Shown: in pieces, positions 27,072 through 34,733 of the stretch
Position numbering within the stretch: the first letter of the stretch is position 1
Layout of the letters: the number at the start of each line of letters is the position of its first letter
NCBI RefSeq assembly: GCF_000961885.1
Contig: NZ_JZKH01000045.1
Location: 1-63,785 of the forward strand
Reading direction: 5' to 3'
Length of the DNA: 63,785 nucleotides
From: Streptomyces rubellomurinus
GTDB taxonomy: Bacteria > Actinomycetota > Actinomycetes > Streptomycetales > Streptomycetaceae
Position numbers and translations under genes: made by a program
The notes under the pieces: generated by a model
What the model was told of the DNA's origin: nothing
The model's database searches: none
The model's input: the letters and a program-made list of their open reading frames with translations, nothing else

Positions 27072-27608
27072 ATGCCTGACACTCCGACGCCCGCGACCCT
27101 GCACAAGCACGCCGGCAACGCCCCGACCCCTGGCGCGCCGCCCGCCGGGAGGACCGGCCCGGCCGGCGGCACCGGCGACGGCGGGCGGCCGGTCGCCGAG
27201 CGGGGGCGGACGGCGCTGGCCGTGGGCGTGGTCGAGAAGATCGCCGGGATGGCCGCCCGCGAGGTCGCCGGCATCCACGCGCTCGGCTCCGGGCTGGCCC
27301 GCACCTTCGGCGCGATGCGGGACCGGGTGCCCGGCGGGAAGTCCAGCGTCGGGCGGGGAATCAAGGCGGAGGTCGGCGAGAAGCAGACCGCCATCGACAT
27401 CGCGCTGGTCGTCGAGTACGGCGTGGTCATCCCCGATCTCGCCCGCCAGGTGCGGGAGAACATCATCGACGCGGTGGAGCGGATGACCGGCCTGGAGGTC
27501 GTCGAGGTGAACATCGCCGTCAACGACGTCCACCTCCCCGACGAGCCTGAGGTCGAGGAGGAGGAAGAGCAGCTGCTCGCCCCGGGGCAGCGGCCCAGGC
27601 TCAAGTAG
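27072..27608 (+). CDS. Asp23/Gls24 family envelope stress protein
   Basis: 178 residues. A ~45-residue Pro/Gly-rich leader precedes the Asp23 domain: ALAVGVVEKIAGMAAREVAGIHAL, then VGEKQTAIDIALVVEYGVVIPDLARQVRENIIDAVERMTGLEVVEVNIAVNDVHL, the core family signature. The acidic tail (EPEVEEEEEQLL) is typical. Asp23 proteins polymerise at the membrane, tethered by AmaP, and affect cell-envelope homeostasis. First gene of a five-gene operon (27072-29420); ATG at 27072 with GGGAGA about 8 bases upstream. Confidence 0.88.
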   Translation: MPDTPTPATLHKHAGNAPTPGAPPAGRTGPAGGTGDGGRPVAERGRTALAVGVVEKIAGMAAREVAGIHALGSGLARTFGAMRDRVPGGKSSVGRGIKAEVGEKQTAIDIALVVEYGVVIPDLARQVRENIIDAVERMTGLEVVEVNIAVNDVHLPDEPEVEEEEEQLLAPGQRPRLK

Positions 27609-27653
27609 CGCGCGGCGGTGGACGGTTCGGCAGTCGAGCACGAGGAGGAGCGG

Positions 27654-27845
27654 ATGAACCTGGCCATCGTCGGCCTGGTGGTGGGCATGGCCCTCGGTTT
27701 CGCCGGGTACTTCGGCGGGTTCGCGGCGTTCCTGCTGGTGGCGGCGCTCGGACTGGTGGGGTTCGTGCTCGGGCGGCTGGCGGAGGGGGACATCGAGCTG
27801 GGGGACCTCGGTGACCTGCTGCGCGGGCGGGACCGGCGTCGTTGA
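27654..27845 (+). CDS. Small two-helix membrane protein of the Asp23 operon
   Basis: 63 residues from ATG 27654, preceded by GAGGAGGAG; an earlier GTG at 27618 has no ribosome site. Two hydrophobic segments (LAIVGLVVGMALGFAGYFGG and FAAFLLVAALGLVGFVLGRL) are followed by an acidic then basic tail (EGDIELGDLGDLLRGRDRRR). It resembles the small DUF2273-type proteins found beside Asp23 genes. Its stop overlaps the next start. Confidence 0.75.
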   Translation: MNLAIVGLVVGMALGFAGYFGGFAAFLLVAALGLVGFVLGRLAEGDIELGDLGDLLRGRDRRR

Positions 27846-28189
27846 CGGGGCACACCGCGGCCGCCGCGCGTACGGGCGGCGGCCCGGGGCGGCTGCGGAT
27901 CGCGGAGCGGGTCTACGCCCGGATCGCCCGGGCGGCCGCCCGGGAGGCGCTGGCCGGCGTCTGGGCGGGGCGGTCGGTCCGCGGGGCGCCGCCGCGCGTG
28001 TCGGTGAGCGTGCCGGGCAGCACGGTGACCGTCCGGGTCGAGGTGGAGCTGCCGTTCCCCGCCGACCTCGGGGCGCTCGCCCGGGGCGTGCGTGAGCGGG
28101 TGGCGGCGCAGGTCCTCGGGCTGACCGGGACCAGGGTGTCGGACGTGGTCGTCGTGGTCGAGAAGTTGATCGGCGGGGGAGCCTCGTGA
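27842..28189 (+). CDS. Second Asp23/Gls24-like domain protein
   Basis: 115 residues, TTG start overlapping the upstream stop (TTGA), so coupled. It contains RIAERVYARIARAAAREALAG, VSVSVPGSTVTVRVEVELPFPADLGALARGVRERVAAQVLGLTG and VSDVVVVVEKL, the alternating strand/helix pattern of Asp23 domains but more diverged and basic than the first. Probably a partner in a hetero-oligomeric Asp23 layer. The start could also be an internal GTG. The end overlaps the next gene (GTGA). Confidence 0.7.
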   Translation: MTGHTAAAARTGGGPGRLRIAERVYARIARAAAREALAGVWAGRSVRGAPPRVSVSVPGSTVTVRVEVELPFPADLGALARGVRERVAAQVLGLTGTRVSDVVVVVEKLIGGGAS

Positions 28190-28776
28190 GCGGCGCGGAG
28201 GAGGAGGCGCCGCACGGGAAGGTGCCGCGGCTGCGGGCGCCGCGGACGGCCGCGGCGGCGCTGGTCTCCACCGCCGTGCTGGTGGCGGCCGGGGCGCTGC
28301 TGTACGACGTGGTGGCGGTGCGGGCCGGGCAGCCGGCCCGGCGGTGGCGGGCGCAGCTGGCGGACGAGCTGGCCACCCGTCGCCTCGACGACGTGTGGGT
28401 GCTGACCGGCGCCGGGGTGGCCGTGGTGCTCGGGGGGTGCCTGCTGTGGCTGGCGCTGGCGCCCGGGCTGCGGCGCTGGCTCCCGCTGCGGCCGTACGGG
28501 GAGACGACCGCGGCGATCGACAAGGGCGGGATCGCGCACCTGCTGGCCGACCGGGCGGCCGGGCTGACCGGCATCGAGGAGCTGCGGATCCGGGTCGGGC
28601 GGCGGCGGGTGCGGGTGCGGCTGGTCGGGGCGGCCGATCCGGCGTCGGTGCAGCGGCAGTTGCGGGAGGAGCTGGCCCGGGTGGGGGTGGCGCGGCCGCT
28701 GCGGCTGGACGTGCGGGCCGCGCGCGGGGCGGGCGGTGCGGTGGGCGGGGACGGGCGGAGCGAGGTGGCCGGGTGA
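28186..28776 (+). CDS. DUF6286-like membrane protein with C-terminal Asp23-like fold
   Basis: 196 residues: basic N-terminus, transmembrane helix (~25-45, AAAALVSTAVLVAAGALLYDVVAV), cytoplasmic or loop segment, second helix (~70-92, VLTGAGVAVVLGGCLLWLAL), and a soluble domain beginning ETTAAIDKGGIAHLLADRAAGLTGIEELRIRVGRRRVRVRLVG. The family accompanies Asp23/AmaP operons in actinobacteria. GTG start overlaps the upstream stop, and its stop overlaps the next start. Probably a membrane anchor for the Asp23-type partners. Confidence 0.75.
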   Translation: MSGAEEEAPHGKVPRLRAPRTAAAALVSTAVLVAAGALLYDVVAVRAGQPARRWRAQLADELATRRLDDVWVLTGAGVAVVLGGCLLWLALAPGLRRWLPLRPYGETTAAIDKGGIAHLLADRAAGLTGIEELRIRVGRRRVRVRLVGAADPASVQRQLREELARVGVARPLRLDVRAARGAGGAVGGDGRSEVAG

Positions 28777-29420
28777 GGCGGGCGGTGGTGAACCGGGTGC
28801 TGCTCGGGGCGGTGGGCGTGCTGCTGCTCGGGGTGGGGGCGTTGGTGCTGGCGGGCGGGCTGAACCTGTACCGGCACCTCGGGGTCCAGCCGCCGAGCCG
28901 GTGGCCGCTCGTCTCGCCGGACCGGCCGCTGCTCAGCGAGCGGTCGCGGATGCGGTGGGTGGCGCGGGACTGGTGGTGGCCCGCGGTGATCGGCGGGCTG
29001 TCGGTGCTGGTGGCCGGGATGGCCTGGTGGCTGGTGGCGCAGCTGCGGCGCACCGGGCTGTCGAGCATCGCCGTCCCGACGCCGGGGGCCGGCGGGCTGC
29101 GGCTGCGGGTGACGGCGCGGGCGCTGGAGGACGCGCTGGAGCGGGGGACGGCGGTGCTGCCGGAGGTGGAACGGGCGGGGGTGCGGCTGGTGCGGGCGCC
29201 CCGGCACCCGCGGCTGCGCGGGGCCGTCCGGCTGACGCCGGGCGGGGATCCGGTCGGCCTGGTCGAGCACTTCGAGGACGGGCCGCGGGCGGACGCCCGG
29301 GCGAGCCTGGGGCTGGCGGAGCTGCCGGCCGAGCTGCGGATCAGGGTGCTGCAGGCGGCGCCCGTCGAGCACCGGCACCGGCGGCACCGGCGTCGACGGA
29401 GGCATCCGCGCGTGATCTAG
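28773..29420 (+). CDS. amaP: AmaP-like alkaline shock membrane anchor protein
   Basis: 215 residues. Two membrane helices (VLLGAVGVLLLGVGALVLAGG, ~8-30; WWWPAVIGGLSVLVAGMAWWLV, ~68-92) separated by a short loop, then an Asp23-like domain (LRLRVTARALEDALERGTAVLPEVERAGVRLV..) and a very basic C-terminus (HRHRRHRRRRRHPR). This is the AmaP topology, anchoring Asp23 to the membrane. GTG start overlaps the upstream stop. Last gene of the operon; it ends 6 bp from the convergent SDR gene. Confidence 0.75.
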   Translation: MRRAVVNRVLLGAVGVLLLGVGALVLAGGLNLYRHLGVQPPSRWPLVSPDRPLLSERSRMRWVARDWWWPAVIGGLSVLVAGMAWWLVAQLRRTGLSSIAVPTPGAGGLRLRVTARALEDALERGTAVLPEVERAGVRLVRAPRHPRLRGAVRLTPGGDPVGLVEHFEDGPRADARASLGLAELPAELRIRVLQAAPVEHRHRRHRRRRRHPRVI

Positions 29421-29426
29421 CGTCCG

Positions 29427-30188
29427 CTACGGGGTGCGCAGGGCGCCGCCGTCGACCGGGACCATGAGGCCGGTCAGGTAGGAGGCGGCGGGGGAGAGCA
29501 GGAAGGCGGCGACCTTGCCGAACTCCTCGGGCGTGCCGTAGCGGCCCAGCGGGATGCCGGCGCTGGCGGCGGCGCGGGCGGCCGCCGGGTCGGGGGCGAG
29601 GCCGTCGAGCTCGCGGACCCGGTCGGTGTCGATCCGGGCGGGGAGCAGGCCGAGCACCCGGATGCCGCGCGGGCCGAGCTCGTCGGCGAGCGCCTTGGCG
29701 GCCATCGCCAGGCCGGGGCGCAGGCCGTTGGAGACGGCGAGGCCGGGGACGGGCTGGCGGACGGAGCTGGAGAGCACGAAGCCGATCACGCCGCCCTCGG
29801 TGAGCTCGGCGGCGGCGGTGCGGGCGAGCCGGAGGGCGCCGAGGAAGACGGACTCGAAGGCGTCGCGCCAGGCGGACTCGGGGGTGTCCTGGACGGTGCC
29901 GGCCTGCGGGCCGCCGACGCTGATCAGGATGCCGTCGAAGCGGCCGAAGCGGTTGCGGGCCTCGGTGACGAGGCGCGCGGCGGTGGCCGGGTCGGCGTTG
30001 TCGGCGACCACGCCGTGGGCGGTGCCGAGGGTGTTCAGCTCGGCCACGGCGGCGTCGACGGCGGCCTGGGTGCGGCCGGTCACCAGGACGTGGGCGCCGT
30101 CGGCGGCGAGTTCGCGGGCGGTGGCGAGGCCGAGGCCGCGGGTCGCGCCGGTGACGATGTAGGCCTTGTTCTTGAGTCCGAGATCCAT
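29427..30188 (-). CDS. SDR-family oxidoreductase lacking the YxxxK pair
   Basis: 253 residues with cofactor motif VTGATRGLGLA (TGxxxGxG, residues ~13-20) and C-terminal VDGG, a classical SDR resembling 3-oxoacyl-ACP reductases. The active site is atypical: after SSS (140-142), the usual Tyr-x3-Lys is LAVSN (Leu150..Asn154). Catalysis by the standard proton relay is therefore not expected; it may be a redox-inactive or altered-chemistry member. ATG 30188 was chosen (MDLGLKNKAY); ATG 30197 is an alternative. Divergent from a MerR regulator, which may control it. Confidence 0.8.
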   Translation of the reverse strand: MDLGLKNKAYIVTGATRGLGLATARELAADGAHVLVTGRTQAAVDAAVAELNTLGTAHGVVADNADPATAARLVTEARNRFGRFDGILISVGGPQAGTVQDTPESAWRDAFESVFLGALRLARTAAAELTEGGVIGFVLSSSVRQPVPGLAVSNGLRPGLAMAAKALADELGPRGIRVLGLLPARIDTDRVRELDGLAPDPAAARAAASAGIPLGRYGTPEEFGKVAAFLLSPAASYLTGLMVPVDGGALRTP

Positions 30189-30271
30189 GGGGACCATCCT
30201 GCCGTCCGACGACTGGCGTTGACGTCCGGGGCAAGGTTTACGGTCGGTGTCCGGAAGCACGGGAGGCGGCA

Positions 30272-30688
30272 ATGCGGATCGGGGAACTGGCGGAGCGGGC
30301 GGGGACCACCCCGCGGGCGCTGCGGTACTACGAGCAGCTGGGTCTGCTCCCGGCCCGGCGGGCGGGCAACGGGTACCGGGCGTACGACGAGGCGGACCTG
30401 CGGCTGCTCCGGGAGATCCGGATGCTGCAGGACTTCGGCTTCGAACTGGAGGAGACCCGGCCGTTCGTGGAGTGCCTACGGGCGGGGCATCCGGAGGGGG
30501 ACTCGTGCCCGGCGTCGCTGGAGGTGTACCGGCGCAAGCTGGCCGAGCTGGACGCGTGCCTCGCGCGGCTGGAGGCCGTCCGGCAACAGGTCGCCGGGCA
30601 GTTCGAGCGGGCGGTGCGGGCGCGGGACGCGTTGGCGGCGGAGGCCGATCGGGCGCCGCTGTGCGAGCTGACCACGGAGGAGGAGTAG
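30272..30688 (+). CDS. MerR-family transcriptional regulator
   Basis: 138 residues. N-terminal MerR winged HTH: MRIGELAERAGTTPRALRYYEQLGLL..GYRAYDEADL; then a dimerisation helix and a short C-terminal part containing Cys residues (FVECL, DSCPASL, LDACLARL, APLCELT). The Cys are more numerous than needed for structure and could sense metal or redox state. ATG preceded by GGGAGGC. Divergent from the SDR gene with a TTGACG (30219-30224) between them; 3 bp upstream of a thioredoxin gene, so probably one transcript. Confidence 0.88.
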   Translation: MRIGELAERAGTTPRALRYYEQLGLLPARRAGNGYRAYDEADLRLLREIRMLQDFGFELEETRPFVECLRAGHPEGDSCPASLEVYRRKLAELDACLARLEAVRQQVAGQFERAVRARDALAAEADRAPLCELTTEEE

Positions 30689-30691
30689 GCG

Positions 30692-31024
30692 ATGGTGGAG
30701 ATCGCAGGAGTGCCGGCGGTGACGGACGACACGTTCGCGGCGGAGGTGCTCTCGGCGGACGGGCCGGTGCTGGTGGACTTCACGGCGGACTGGTGCCCGC
30801 CGTGCCGGATGATGGCGCCGGTGCTGGCGGACATCGCGAAGGAGGAGGCGCACCGGCTGCGGGTGGTGAGCGTGGACGTGGACCGCAACCCGCGGACCCA
30901 GGCGGCGTACGGGGTGCTGTCGATGCCGACGCTGATGGTGTTCCGGGACGGGCAGCCGGTGCGGTCGGTGGTGGGCGCCCGGGCGAAGGCGCGGCTGCTG
31001 CGGGAGCTGGCGGACGTCCTGTAG
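30692..31024 (+). CDS. Thioredoxin with CPPC active site
   Basis: 110 residues, one thioredoxin domain: VLVDFTADWCPPCRMMAPVLADIAKE (active site Cys35-Pro-Pro-Cys38), VVSVDVDRNPRTQAAYGVLSMPTLMVFRDG (cis-Pro) and VVGARAKARLLREL. Classical thioredoxins have CGPC; the CPPC variant alters redox potential. ATG 3 bp after the merR stop, whose end (GAGGAGGAG) supplies the ribosome site. Co-transcription with a Cys-rich MerR suggests redox-linked control. Confidence 0.9.
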   Translation: MVEIAGVPAVTDDTFAAEVLSADGPVLVDFTADWCPPCRMMAPVLADIAKEEAHRLRVVSVDVDRNPRTQAAYGVLSMPTLMVFRDGQPVRSVVGARAKARLLRELADVL

Positions 31025-31059
31025 GGACGGGTCCCGGGGACCGGTCTCAGGGACCGGTC

Positions 31060-31869
31060 TCAGACGGTGACGGGCTCGGCGTCCGTCTCGGGCTCGGCCT
31101 CGGCGGCCTGCTTGGCGCGGTCCTTGGCCTCGCGGCGGGCGAGGACCCAGACGCCGACCGGGATCATCCCGGTGAACAGCCACCACTGGACGGCGTAGGC
31201 CATGTGCGGGCCGATGTCCGAGTGGTTGGGCTCGGGGACCAGCTGCGGCTGGTCGGCCGGCGCCGGGTTGGTGCCGGTGAGTTCGAGGTAGCCGCCGAGC
31301 AGGTCGGTGCCGGTCTCCTTGGTCTGCTGCGCGGTGTTGATCAGGTTGAACTGGCGGTCGGGCAGGCCGGCCCGGTCCTTGACGAAGCCCTCGCTGCCGC
31401 CGGTGGTCTCGTCGGGGCGCAGCCGGCCGGTGAGGGTGACCTCGCCGGTGGGGGCGGCCGGGACGGCCGGGTACTCGGTGGCGGTCGCGGCGGAGGCGAC
31501 CCAGCCGCGGTTGACCAGGACGCTGCCCTTGCCGTCCGAGAGCTTCAGCGGGGTCACGACGAAGTAGCCGATGGTGCCGCTGGAGTCGGTCCGCTTGCGG
31601 ACCACGAACTCGTGCGCCGGGTCGTACTGGCCGGTGGCCGTCACCGCGCGCCAGACGAGGTCCTTGGGGACGGCCCTGCCCGGGGCCGCCGACAGGGTGT
31701 CGTAGGGGACGGGTGCGGCGGTGAGGGCCTGGCCGATCAGCTCGTTCCTGGCCACCCGCGCCTGGTGGCGGTGCAGCTGCCAGAAACCCAGCTCGATCGT
31801 CGCGGGGATCAGCAGCAGCGCGATCAGGATGGTGATCAGCCACTGGCGGGTCAGCAGAAAACGGTACAC
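31060..31869 (-). CDS. SURF1 family cytochrome oxidase assembly protein
   Basis: 269 residues. Two membrane helices bracket the SURF1 domain: FLLTRQWLITILIALLLIPATIELGFWQLHRHQAR at the start (with the GxWQ-type signature) and AYAVQWWLFTGMIPVGVWVLARR near the end (YxxQWW). Between them lie LVWRAVTATGQYDPAHEFVVRKRT and VLVNRGWV, typical of the family. It helps assemble the aa3 oxidase. GTG 31869 begins VYRFLLTRQW and lies 6 bases after TACCGT on the minus strand, suggesting a leaderless start. Basic/acidic tail (AKQAAEAEPETDAEP). Confidence 0.9.
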   Translation of the reverse strand: MYRFLLTRQWLITILIALLLIPATIELGFWQLHRHQARVARNELIGQALTAAPVPYDTLSAAPGRAVPKDLVWRAVTATGQYDPAHEFVVRKRTDSSGTIGYFVVTPLKLSDGKGSVLVNRGWVASAATATEYPAVPAAPTGEVTLTGRLRPDETTGGSEGFVKDRAGLPDRQFNLINTAQQTKETGTDLLGGYLELTGTNPAPADQPQLVPEPNHSDIGPHMAYAVQWWLFTGMIPVGVWVLARREAKDRAKQAAEAEPETDAEPVTV

Positions 31870-31900
31870 ACCGGAACGGTACGCCGACCTCACAACCGGC

Positions 31901-32896
31901 TCACGCACCGGGGTGCGGGGCGACCTCGCGCAGCAGCTGCAGGAAGGCGTCCTCGCCGACCACCGGGGTGCCCAGCTCGCGGGCCTTGCGGGCCTTGCCG
32001 CTCCAGCTGTTCGGCTCGTTGGTGACCAGCAGGCTGGTGAGCCGGCTCACCGAGGTGGCGATGTGCAGGCCGGCCTCGACGGCGCGGTCCTCCAGCAGTT
32101 CGCGGTCGGTGGCGGTGTCGCCGGTGAAGGCCACCCGCATGCCCTGGACGAGCGGCTTGCCGTCCTCCCAGCGGCCCGGGTTGGGGTACGGGCACGGCGG
32201 CCGCTTCTTGGACTGGCGGTACTGGGACCCGGTCCAGGAGGCGCGGCCGGGGGCGGCGGGCTCGTCCTCGCCGAGGTCGGTGACCGCGACGCAGTTCTGC
32301 AGCGGCAGCGGGACGCCGCCCGAGCGGGCCAGGTGCAGGCTGGGGCGGAAGGCCTCGGCGAGCACCCGGGCGTCGTCCAGGGCGTTGTGGGCGTGGCGCT
32401 GCTGGACGCCGAAGTGGGCCGCGAGCGAGGAGAGCTTGCCGTTGGGCAGCGGCAGGCGCAGGTCGCGGGAGAGGACCATGGTGCACAGCCGCTGCTCGAC
32501 CGGGGCGCGCAGGCCGGCCCGGGAGAACTCGCGGGAGATCATGTTCCAGTCGAAGAGCGCGTTGTGGGCGACCAGGACGCGGCCGCGCAGCCGCTCGGCG
32601 AACTCGTCGGCGACCTGCGGGAAGGTCGGGGCGGTGGCGAGCAGCTCGGCGGTGAGGCCGTGGATCCAGACCGGGCCCGGGTCCCGCTCGGGGTTGACCA
32701 GGGTGTACCAGTGGTCGATGACCTCGCCGTCGTGGTCCAGCTGGTAGACGCCCGCGGAGATGACGCGGTCCGAGCGGCCGAGACCGGTGGTCTCGACGTC
32801 GACCACCGCGAAGCCCTCGGCGGGGGCGGCGGAGCGCTGGGCGGGGACCGGGGCGGTCCGCGGCGCGCCGTACGTCTCGGGCTGGATCGGTTGCAT
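31901..32896 (-). CDS. DEDDh exonuclease with C-terminal BRCT domain
   Basis: 331 residues. The exonuclease domain (~25-200) has all DEDDh acids: FAVVDVETTGLG (Asp, Glu), VAHNALFDWNM (Asp) and HAHNALDDARVL (His..Asp). The C-terminal ~90 residues form a BRCT domain (GMRVAFTGDTATDRELLEDRAVEAGLHIATSVSRLTSLLVTNEP.. GTPVVGEDAFLQLL). Such proteins degrade single-stranded or nicked DNA 3'-5' in repair; it is not the polymerase III epsilon subunit. Start ATG 32896 (MQPIQPETYG). Upstream of surf1 on the same strand with a 31-bp gap. Confidence 0.9.
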   Translation of the reverse strand: MQPIQPETYGAPRTAPVPAQRSAAPAEGFAVVDVETTGLGRSDRVISAGVYQLDHDGEVIDHWYTLVNPERDPGPVWIHGLTAELLATAPTFPQVADEFAERLRGRVLVAHNALFDWNMISREFSRAGLRAPVEQRLCTMVLSRDLRLPLPNGKLSSLAAHFGVQQRHAHNALDDARVLAEAFRPSLHLARSGGVPLPLQNCVAVTDLGEDEPAAPGRASWTGSQYRQSKKRPPCPYPNPGRWEDGKPLVQGMRVAFTGDTATDRELLEDRAVEAGLHIATSVSRLTSLLVTNEPNSWSGKARKARELGTPVVGEDAFLQLLREVAPHPGA

Positions 32897-33052
32897 GGTC
32901 CAACAGGATAAGGGGCGGGGCGGCGGGCCCGGTCGAAGTGTTCGGGCCGAGCGCCGGGAATAGAGTGGTCGACGGGGGAATTCGGACTGCTGTTCCGACT
33001 GCTTTCCGGCAGCCGGTCCGTTTCTGCTCAGCTCCCGTGAGGACGAGATTCC

Positions 33053-34096
33053 ATGCGCGCCACCGTGATCCACGGCCCCAACGACATCCGGATCGAAGAG
33101 GTCCCGGACCCGGTGATCCAGCATCCGACCGACGTGGTGGTCCGGGTGCTGAACGCCTGCATCTGCGGCAGCGACCTGTGGGCGTACCGCGGGGTGGCGC
33201 AGCGGGTGGCCGGGCAGCGGATCGGTCACGAGTTCCTGGGGACGGTCGAGGAGGTCGGCGCCGAGGTGCGCGGCTTCGCGAAGGGCGACCTGGTGGTCGC
33301 GCCGTTCGTCTGGTCGGACGGGACGTGCGAGTTCTGTCGCGAGGGCCTGCACACCTCCTGCCCGCACGGCGGGTTCTGGGGGCAGGTCGGCTCGGACGGC
33401 GGGCAGGGCGAGGCGGTCCGGGTGCCGTTCGCGGACGGCACGCTGGTGAAGCTGCCGAAGGAGGCGGCGGGCGACGCGAAGCTGCTGCCCGGGCTGCTGG
33501 CGCTGTCCGACGTGATGGCCACCGGGCACCACGCGGCGGTCTCGGCCGGGGTGCGCGAGGGCGCCACGGTCGCGGTGGTCGGCGACGGAGCGGTGGGCCT
33601 GTGCGGGGTGCTGGCGGCGCGGCGGCTGGGCGCGGGCCGGATCATCGCGCTGGGCCGGCACCCGGCCCGGACCGAGCTGGCCCGGCGCTTCGGGGCGACG
33701 GACGTGGTGGCCGAGCGCGGCGAGGCCGCGGTCGAGGCGGTGAAGGAGCTGACCGGCGGGCAGGGCGCGCACGCGGTGCTGGAGGCGGTCGGCACCGAGG
33801 AGTCGATGCGCACGGCGATCTCGATCGCCCGGGACGGCGGCGCGGTCGGCTACGTCGGGGTGCCGCACGGTGGCAGCGCCGGGGTGGATATCGGCCAGAT
33901 GTTCGGGCGGAACGTTTCGCTGAACGGTGGCGTCGCGCCGGCCCGCGCGTACATCCCCGAGCTGCTGCCGGACGTCCTCTCGGGCGCCATCGAGCCGGGC
34001 CTGGTCTTCGACCGGACCGTGGACCTGGACGGCGTCCCGGACGGCTACCGGGCGATGGACGACCGCTCGGCACTGAAGGTCCGGATCGCCTTCTGA
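33053..34096 (+). CDS. Zinc-dependent alcohol dehydrogenase family protein
   Basis: 347 residues, MDR fold. Catalytic zinc ligands: CICGSD (Cys), GHEFLG (His-Glu). The structural-zinc loop is reduced: GTCEFCREGLHTSC holds three Cys where four are usual (first replaced by Asp in SDGTC), a known variant. Rossmann motif VAVVGDGAVGLCGVLAA. Ends ..DRSALKVRIAF. Substrate unknown; related to threonine/sorbitol-dehydrogenase-like MDRs. Monocistronic, with a strong terminator after it. ATG at 33053 follows GTGAGGACGAG. Confidence 0.9.
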   Translation: MRATVIHGPNDIRIEEVPDPVIQHPTDVVVRVLNACICGSDLWAYRGVAQRVAGQRIGHEFLGTVEEVGAEVRGFAKGDLVVAPFVWSDGTCEFCREGLHTSCPHGGFWGQVGSDGGQGEAVRVPFADGTLVKLPKEAAGDAKLLPGLLALSDVMATGHHAAVSAGVREGATVAVVGDGAVGLCGVLAARRLGAGRIIALGRHPARTELARRFGATDVVAERGEAAVEAVKELTGGQGAHAVLEAVGTEESMRTAISIARDGGAVGYVGVPHGGSAGVDIGQMFGRNVSLNGGVAPARAYIPELLPDVLSGAIEPGLVFDRTVDLDGVPDGYRAMDDRSALKVRIAF

Positions 34097-34130
34097 CCGG
34101 AGGTCGAGGACTGACGATTCGTCAAAGACC

Positions 34131-34167
34131 CGAAGGGGCGGCACCGCTGGGCGGTGCCGCCCCTTCG
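34131..34167 (+). terminator. Terminator after the alcohol dehydrogenase gene
   Basis: CGAAGGGGCGGCACCG and CGGTGCCGCCCCTTCG form a 16-bp perfect stem with loop CTGGG, 35 bp beyond the stop. 34168-34376 contains nothing else recognisable apart from the ribosome site (GAGGTGAGGAG) of the next gene. Confidence 0.85.
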
Positions 34168-34376
34168 GCGTGTGGCCCTTCCGCTTGTGGAGGTCGTGGC
34201 GGTTTTCGGCCAATTGGATGGTGCGAGGGGGTGAACGACTGGCCGATCGCGATCAACCCCTTCCGGGTTGGGCACGACGCTCCTAGCATTGCGCGGCGCG
34301 CACGAGAAATGTGACGCCCCTCACGTTCGATCGTTCCCCACGTGTGACCGCTACGCCGAAGAGGTGAGGAGTAAGA

Positions 34377-34733
34377 GTGGATTCGCCGCCGATCACCACG
34401 ACCCCCACGGACGTCCAACTCATCGACAGGAGCGAGGAGTTCCGCACGCTGCGGCGCTCGTTCCGGAGCTTCGCCTTCCCCGTCACCATCGGATTCGTGC
34501 TCTGGTACCTGCTGTACGTCCTGCTCTCCTGCTACGCCCCCGGGCTGATGGGCGCCAAGGTGGTCGGGCACGTCAACGTGGCCCTGGTGCTCGGGCTGCT
34601 GCAGTTCGCCACCACCTTCGCCATCGCCGCCTGGTACGCCCGCTACGCGGACCGGCGGATCGACCCGACCGCCACCGCGATCCGCGAGGCGCACGGAGCC
34701 GTCGTCCACGCCCCCCGGGAGTCCGCCGAATGA
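34377..34733 (+). CDS. DUF485 family membrane protein (ActP partner)
   Basis: 118 residues. DUF485 signature FRTLRRSFRSFAFPVTIGFVLWYLLYVLLSCYAP..MGAKVVGHVNVALVLGLLQFATTFAIAAWYARYADRRIDP, two membrane helices with a short outside loop. DUF485 genes almost always precede acetate/cation symporters, as here with ATGA overlap. GTG start with AGGAG 7 bases upstream. Role in the transporter is unknown, probably an accessory subunit. Confidence 0.9.
   Translation: MDSPPITTTPTDVQLIDRSEEFRTLRRSFRSFAFPVTIGFVLWYLLYVLLSCYAPGLMGAKVVGHVNVALVLGLLQFATTFAIAAWYARYADRRIDPTATAIREAHGAVVHAPRESAE

Noticed and set aside
31025..31059. Direct repeat GGGACCGGTCTCAG (two copies) after the thioredoxin gene
   Set aside because: Only two copies in a short convergent spacer; no further significance seen.
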